Shown here: positions 15,277 to 17,319 of the stretch, piece by piece
Layout: each line of letters begins with the position of its first letter
Position numbering within the stretch: position 1 is the first letter of the stretch
Assembly (NCBI GenBank): GCA_937910305.1
Contig: CALEPS010000083.1
Location: 1 to 17,319, forward strand
Source of the DNA: an uncultured Bacteroidales bacterium
Lineage (GTDB): Bacteria; Bacteroidota; Bacteroidia; Bacteroidales; Paludibacteraceae
Reading direction: 5' to 3'
Length of the DNA: 17,319 nt
Program-made: the position numbers and the translations under genes
The notes under the pieces: model-generated
What the model was told of the DNA's origin: nothing
Database searches by the model: none
What the model saw: the letters and a program-made list of their open reading frames with translations, nothing else

Positions 15277-15366
15277 GCGTTCGGTCATTTTTTTGCCGAA
15301 TAAAATGTATTTTATCAACAGAAAAGCCTTTAGGCTTGGCAAAAAATATCCGAACGCTTGCGTATG
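15268..15366. repeat. Nested inverted-repeat element (99 bp)
   Basis: Outer arms of 17 bp are perfect: CATACGCAAGCGTTCGG (15268-15284) and its reverse complement (15350-15366). Inside them, ATTTTTTTGCC (15287-15297) pairs with GGCAAAAAAT (15338-15347). The centre holds two more hairpins: ATAAAAT/ATTTTAT (15300-15315) and AAGCC/GGCTT (15324-15337). The whole folds as a branched cruciform, like a MITE or REP-type element. It carries no gene. Confidence 0.75.
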
Positions 15367-15379
15367 GTCCGCAGGTGGA

Positions 15380-15433
15380 GAACTGCCTTGACTTGGCAGT
15401 TCGAACGGAAGGAGCAGCGGGGAGCGTCGCTCC
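15380..15433. other. Two further hairpins downstream of the ATPase gene
   Basis: GAACTGCC/GGCAGTTC (15380-15387 and 15395-15402, 7-nt loop) and GGAGC/GCTCC (15421-15425 and 15429-15433). Neither is followed by a T-run on the minus strand, so the end of the ATPase transcript is not clear. Together with the nested element they fill most of the gap between the ATPase and lipoprotein genes. Confidence 0.5.
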
Positions 15434-15515
15434 GACATAGATAAACGTACTTTCTGACTGGTGAAGGAGTGCAAAGATGTTGCACCGAAAACGGAAAAAT
15501 GGTTCAGTAGCAATA

Positions 15516-16814
15516 TTATAGCCACATCGCCATATAAAGCGGCAGATAGGTTATGTCATCGACTTGTTTGTATTGTTTTTTATTCAGGACAATACTTCTT
15601 TCCACAAACTCCGATTGCTCATCCAGCACATTGTCCAATGCCGCATGTTGCTCGTAGTTATTGCCGGACTTAACTTCCACGATGGTCACTTTCTTATCCT
15701 CGCGAATTAGAAAATCCAGCTCATTGCGGCTTTTGCGGTCGTAATAGTGCAGCGAATGTCCATGCTTGTTCAACTCGACAGCCACAAAGTTTTCCGTAAG
15801 CGCGCCCTCATTGATATCAATCTCACCATTAAGCACTTGCCATTGAATCCTATCGCCCCACATAGCACACAACAAGCCGGTATCCAATAGATACACTTTG
15901 AAAAGATTGCGATTTTCATACTGCTCAAACGGCAGGTTAAGCGCGTGGGTATTATAGCAGAATAACGCCACGCCGGCATCTTCCAACCATTGTGCAGAGT
16001 CGCCGTACTTCTGCATATTGCCCGTCTTTTCCAAATCGCTTAATATAAATCGTTTGTGCGATTTGCTCAGTTCTGCCGGAATAGCATCAAAGAATCGTTT
16101 GGCGCGCGCTTTGTCCTTGCCGGCATACTTGGCAATATCCAGCCGGTAACTATCTATTATCAAGCGTTGCTGCCGCAAGGTCTGCGAAAAATCGGGGTTG
16201 GACAAATAGGTTGCTACCACTTTCGGCATACCACCAACGATGAGAAATGCGCGATAGTGCTTCATCAATTGTTCGTGCATGAAGCCATCCAACGGTTTGT
16301 GCCCTTCGTATGCTGCACGTATTTGCGCAATGGCATCTTCACTCACGTTGTTTGCCCATAGCCATTCTTCAAAATCCAGTGGAAACATCTGAATCTGACT
16401 CTCATAGCCGACAGGGAAACTGCTTACTTCACCATAATTGATTCCCAAAAGCGATCCCGATTCGATATAGTCAAAGCGTCCGTCTTCTGCCAGAAACTTA
16501 ATAGCTGTTCGTGCATTGGGACAGCTCTGTATCTCATCGAAAAACACCAGTGTCATGCCGGGAACAAAAGGTCCATATCCCATGGCACTTAGGCGCGAGA
16601 TAATCGTTTGTGTATCTCTTGCTCCGGAAAAGGCCTCTTGTGCTTGCGGGTCTTTCTCGAAGTTGATTTCTACAAAGTGCGTATAATTGGCTTTCGCGAA
16701 CGCTCGCACAATGGTCGTTTTACCGACCTGTCTGGCTCCTTTAATAAGCAGCGCCTCGTGGAAGTGGTTGTCCTTCCATTCTTCCAACTGGCTTATAATC
16801 TTACGTTTGAGCAT
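15516..16814 (-). CDS. AAA_14/DUF4143 ATPase
   Basis: A 432-residue protein of the common AAA_14-DUF4143 family. Walker A is GARQVGKT (about residues 26-33) and Walker B is LVFFDEIQ (about 89-96). The ATPase core is followed by the DUF4143 part, which holds a restriction-endonuclease-like pattern (NELDFLI, then VEVKSG, about residues 365-385). Length matches the usual 380-450 residues. The biological role of these proteins is poorly defined; they are abundant in Bacteroidota and are often strain-variable. It is alone in its transcription unit, with a good promoter 66 bp upstream of the ATG at 16814. Its 5' leader and the DNA upstream of the promoter carry two sets of direct repeats, suggesting dedicated regulation. 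Confidence 0.92.
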   Translation of the reverse strand: MLKRKIISQLEEWKDNHFHEALLIKGARQVGKTTIVRAFAKANYTHFVEINFEKDPQAQEAFSGARDTQTIISRLSAMGYGPFVPGMTLVFFDEIQSCPNARTAIKFLAEDGRFDYIESGSLLGINYGEVSSFPVGYESQIQMFPLDFEEWLWANNVSEDAIAQIRAAYEGHKPLDGFMHEQLMKHYRAFLIVGGMPKVVATYLSNPDFSQTLRQQRLIIDSYRLDIAKYAGKDKARAKRFFDAIPAELSKSHKRFILSDLEKTGNMQKYGDSAQWLEDAGVALFCYNTHALNLPFEQYENRNLFKVYLLDTGLLCAMWGDRIQWQVLNGEIDINEGALTENFVAVELNKHGHSLHYYDRKSRNELDFLIREDKKVTIVEVKSGNNYEQHAALDNVLDEQSEFVERSIVLNKKQYKQVDDITYLPLYMAMWL

Positions 16815-16819
16815 ATATT

Positions 16820-16867
16820 TAGTGTGTTATTGCAGTTGTATTTTATTATCCATAGTGCGTTATTGCA
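16820..16867. repeat. Direct repeat pair in the ATPase 5' leader
   Basis: TAGTGTGTTATTGCA (16820-16834) and TAGTGCGTTATTGCA (16853-16867) differ at one base and are 33 bp apart. Outer ends TTTAGTG (16818) and CACTAAA (to 16872) are also inverted to each other. They lie between the promoter and the start codon and could be operators. Confidence 0.6.
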
Positions 16868-16879
16868 CTAAATTCGCTG

Positions 16880-16911
16880 CAAAGATAGTATAAAATTTCG
16901 ATATATGCAAA
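16880..16911 (-). promoter_or_regulatory. Promoter of the AAA_14/DUF4143 ATPase gene
   Basis: On the minus strand TTTG (16911-16908), 20-bp spacer, TATCTTTG (16887-16880): a full match to the Bacteroidota promoter plan. Confidence 0.8.
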
Positions 16912-16943
16912 TAAAACGTCAAAATTTGCAAAAAAAATCTTAT

Positions 16944-16994
16944 CAAACTGTCTTATTTTGCAATTTTCAGCAACTCAAACCGTCTTATTTTGCA
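16944..16994. repeat. Direct repeat pair upstream of the ATPase promoter
   Basis: CAAACTGTCTTATTTTGCA (16944-16962) and CAAACCGTCTTATTTTGCA (16976-16994) differ at one base, 32 bp apart. A looser inverted copy, TGCAAATAAAACGTC, begins near 16906 over the -33 element. Confidence 0.65.
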
Positions 16995-17017
16995 TATTTT
17001 GCAACTATAAACTGCAC

Positions 17018-17055
17018 AAAAATGAAGCACCCGAGGTATTTGCCCCCGGGTGCTT
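17018..17055 (-). terminator. Rho-independent terminator
   Basis: On the minus strand AAGCACCCG (17055-17047) pairs with CGGGTGCTT (17033-17025), then CA and a run of T (17022-17018). It starts 6 bp after the TAA at 17061, which suggests that TAA was the original gene end. Confidence 0.85.
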
Positions 17056-17060
17056 GACGA

Positions 17061-17319
17061 TTACAGTTTACGATACTTGGCTTCGGCGATTTGCTCGATC
17101 TTGTGATTATTGCGCCAGCGATTGAGAACCATGCGGCGGTTAAACAGCGAAGCGCTAAACAGAGCGGAGCTCGCTCAACAGCAAGCCCCGCTTGCGCTAA
17201 ACAGCGGCTTTGCCGCGCTTAACCGTTGTGCGCGGCGTCGTACTCCTCGCCGCATACCTTCCAGAGGTAGGCGGTCATGGTCTTTTTGCCGGTGGCGAGG
17301 TCCTTCTGGGCGATGAAGT
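17061..17319 (-). pseudogene. 3' end of an unknown gene, apparently interrupted by a hairpin cassette
   Basis: On the minus strand a frame enters from the right edge (FIAQKDLATGKKTMTAYLWK, then VCGEEYDAAHNG) and stops at a TAA at 17219, inside a hairpin cassette. Beyond the cassette, from 17138, a different phase reads RRMVLNRWRNNHKIEQIAEA and on to KYRKL, then TAA at 17061 just before a terminator. Removing 86 bp (17139-17224) joins the two frames exactly. So the gene probably once ended at 17061 and now loses its last 25 or so residues. The family is not recognised. The shortened protein may still work, so 'pseudogene' is provisional. Confidence 0.6.
17139..17224. repeat. REP-like cassette of four GC-rich hairpins
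   Basis: Four short stem-loops follow each other: AGCG/CGCT (17146-17156), GAGCG/CGCTC (17162-17176), GCAAGC/GCTTGC (17181-17195) and GCGGC/GCCGC (17204-17216). They are separated by A-rich spacers of the AAAC/AACA type. The ends CGGTTAA and TTAACCG are inverted to each other, and GTT occurs at both junctions. Confidence 0.7.

Noticed and set aside
15268..15366. Integron attC site
   Set aside because: The arms lack the conserved GTTRRRY/RYYYAAC core ends, and no integron integrase or cassette array is visible.
15214..15525. 103-residue minus-strand frame between the lipoprotein and ATPase genes
   Set aside because: It consists of the nested inverted-repeat element, other hairpins and the lipoprotein promoter, so it is a by-product of the repeat.
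16820..16994. CRISPR array
   Set aside because: Only two pairs of short repeats are present, they differ from each other, and there are no cas genes.

Overview
The window looks like the chromosome of a member of the Bacteroidota, most likely a gut or oral Bacteroidales. The main evidence is promoters. Seven intergenic sites carry the phylum-specific -7 motif TAnnTTTG, each with a TTG or TTTG element 19-21 bp upstream. Gene content agrees: an ECF sigma/anti-sigma pair, an AAA_14/DUF4143 ATPase, and a Sel1-PEGA outer-membrane-like protein. No rRNA, complete tRNA or CRISPR array was found. Every confident gene except one regulator lies on the minus strand.

Region A (1-5290) is a four-gene operon transcribed right to left: ECF sigma factor, membrane anti-sigma-like protein, exported caspase-family protease, then an exported ankyrin-TPR-CHAT protein that runs off the left edge. 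All three junctions are 4-bp stop/start overlaps (ATGA, GTGA, GTGA), so the genes are probably translationally coupled. Two caspase-clan proteases therefore appear to be made with their own transcription factor and membrane regulator. This is the most interesting system here.

Region B (about 5300-11840) looks like the replication and control part of a small mobile or phage-like element. It has two short unknown genes, a 900-bp non-coding stretch with helically phased TGTTGAA repeats beside an AT-rich patch (origin-like), a large CHC2-TOPRIM-AAA primase-helicase, a small putative DNA-binding protein, and a divergent XRE regulator. The two divergent transcription units have overlapping face-to-face promoters with an 11-bp inverted repeat, like a phage switch. 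No integrase, relaxase or capsid gene is inside the window. To the right, 11540-11832 holds an orphan promoter, a hairpin terminator, alternating complementary segments and two tRNA T-arm-like direct repeats. It could be a small RNA, an attachment-site scar, or both.

Region C (11847-15366) is a two-gene operon: a lipoprotein and a 910-residue Sel1-repeat/PEGA/beta-barrel protein. Its promoter abuts a nested inverted-repeat element. Region D (15516-17319) has the AAA_14/DUF4143 ATPase, whose promoter is flanked by two pairs of direct repeats. It ends with the 3' end of an unknown gene that seems interrupted by an 86-bp cassette of four GC-rich hairpins.
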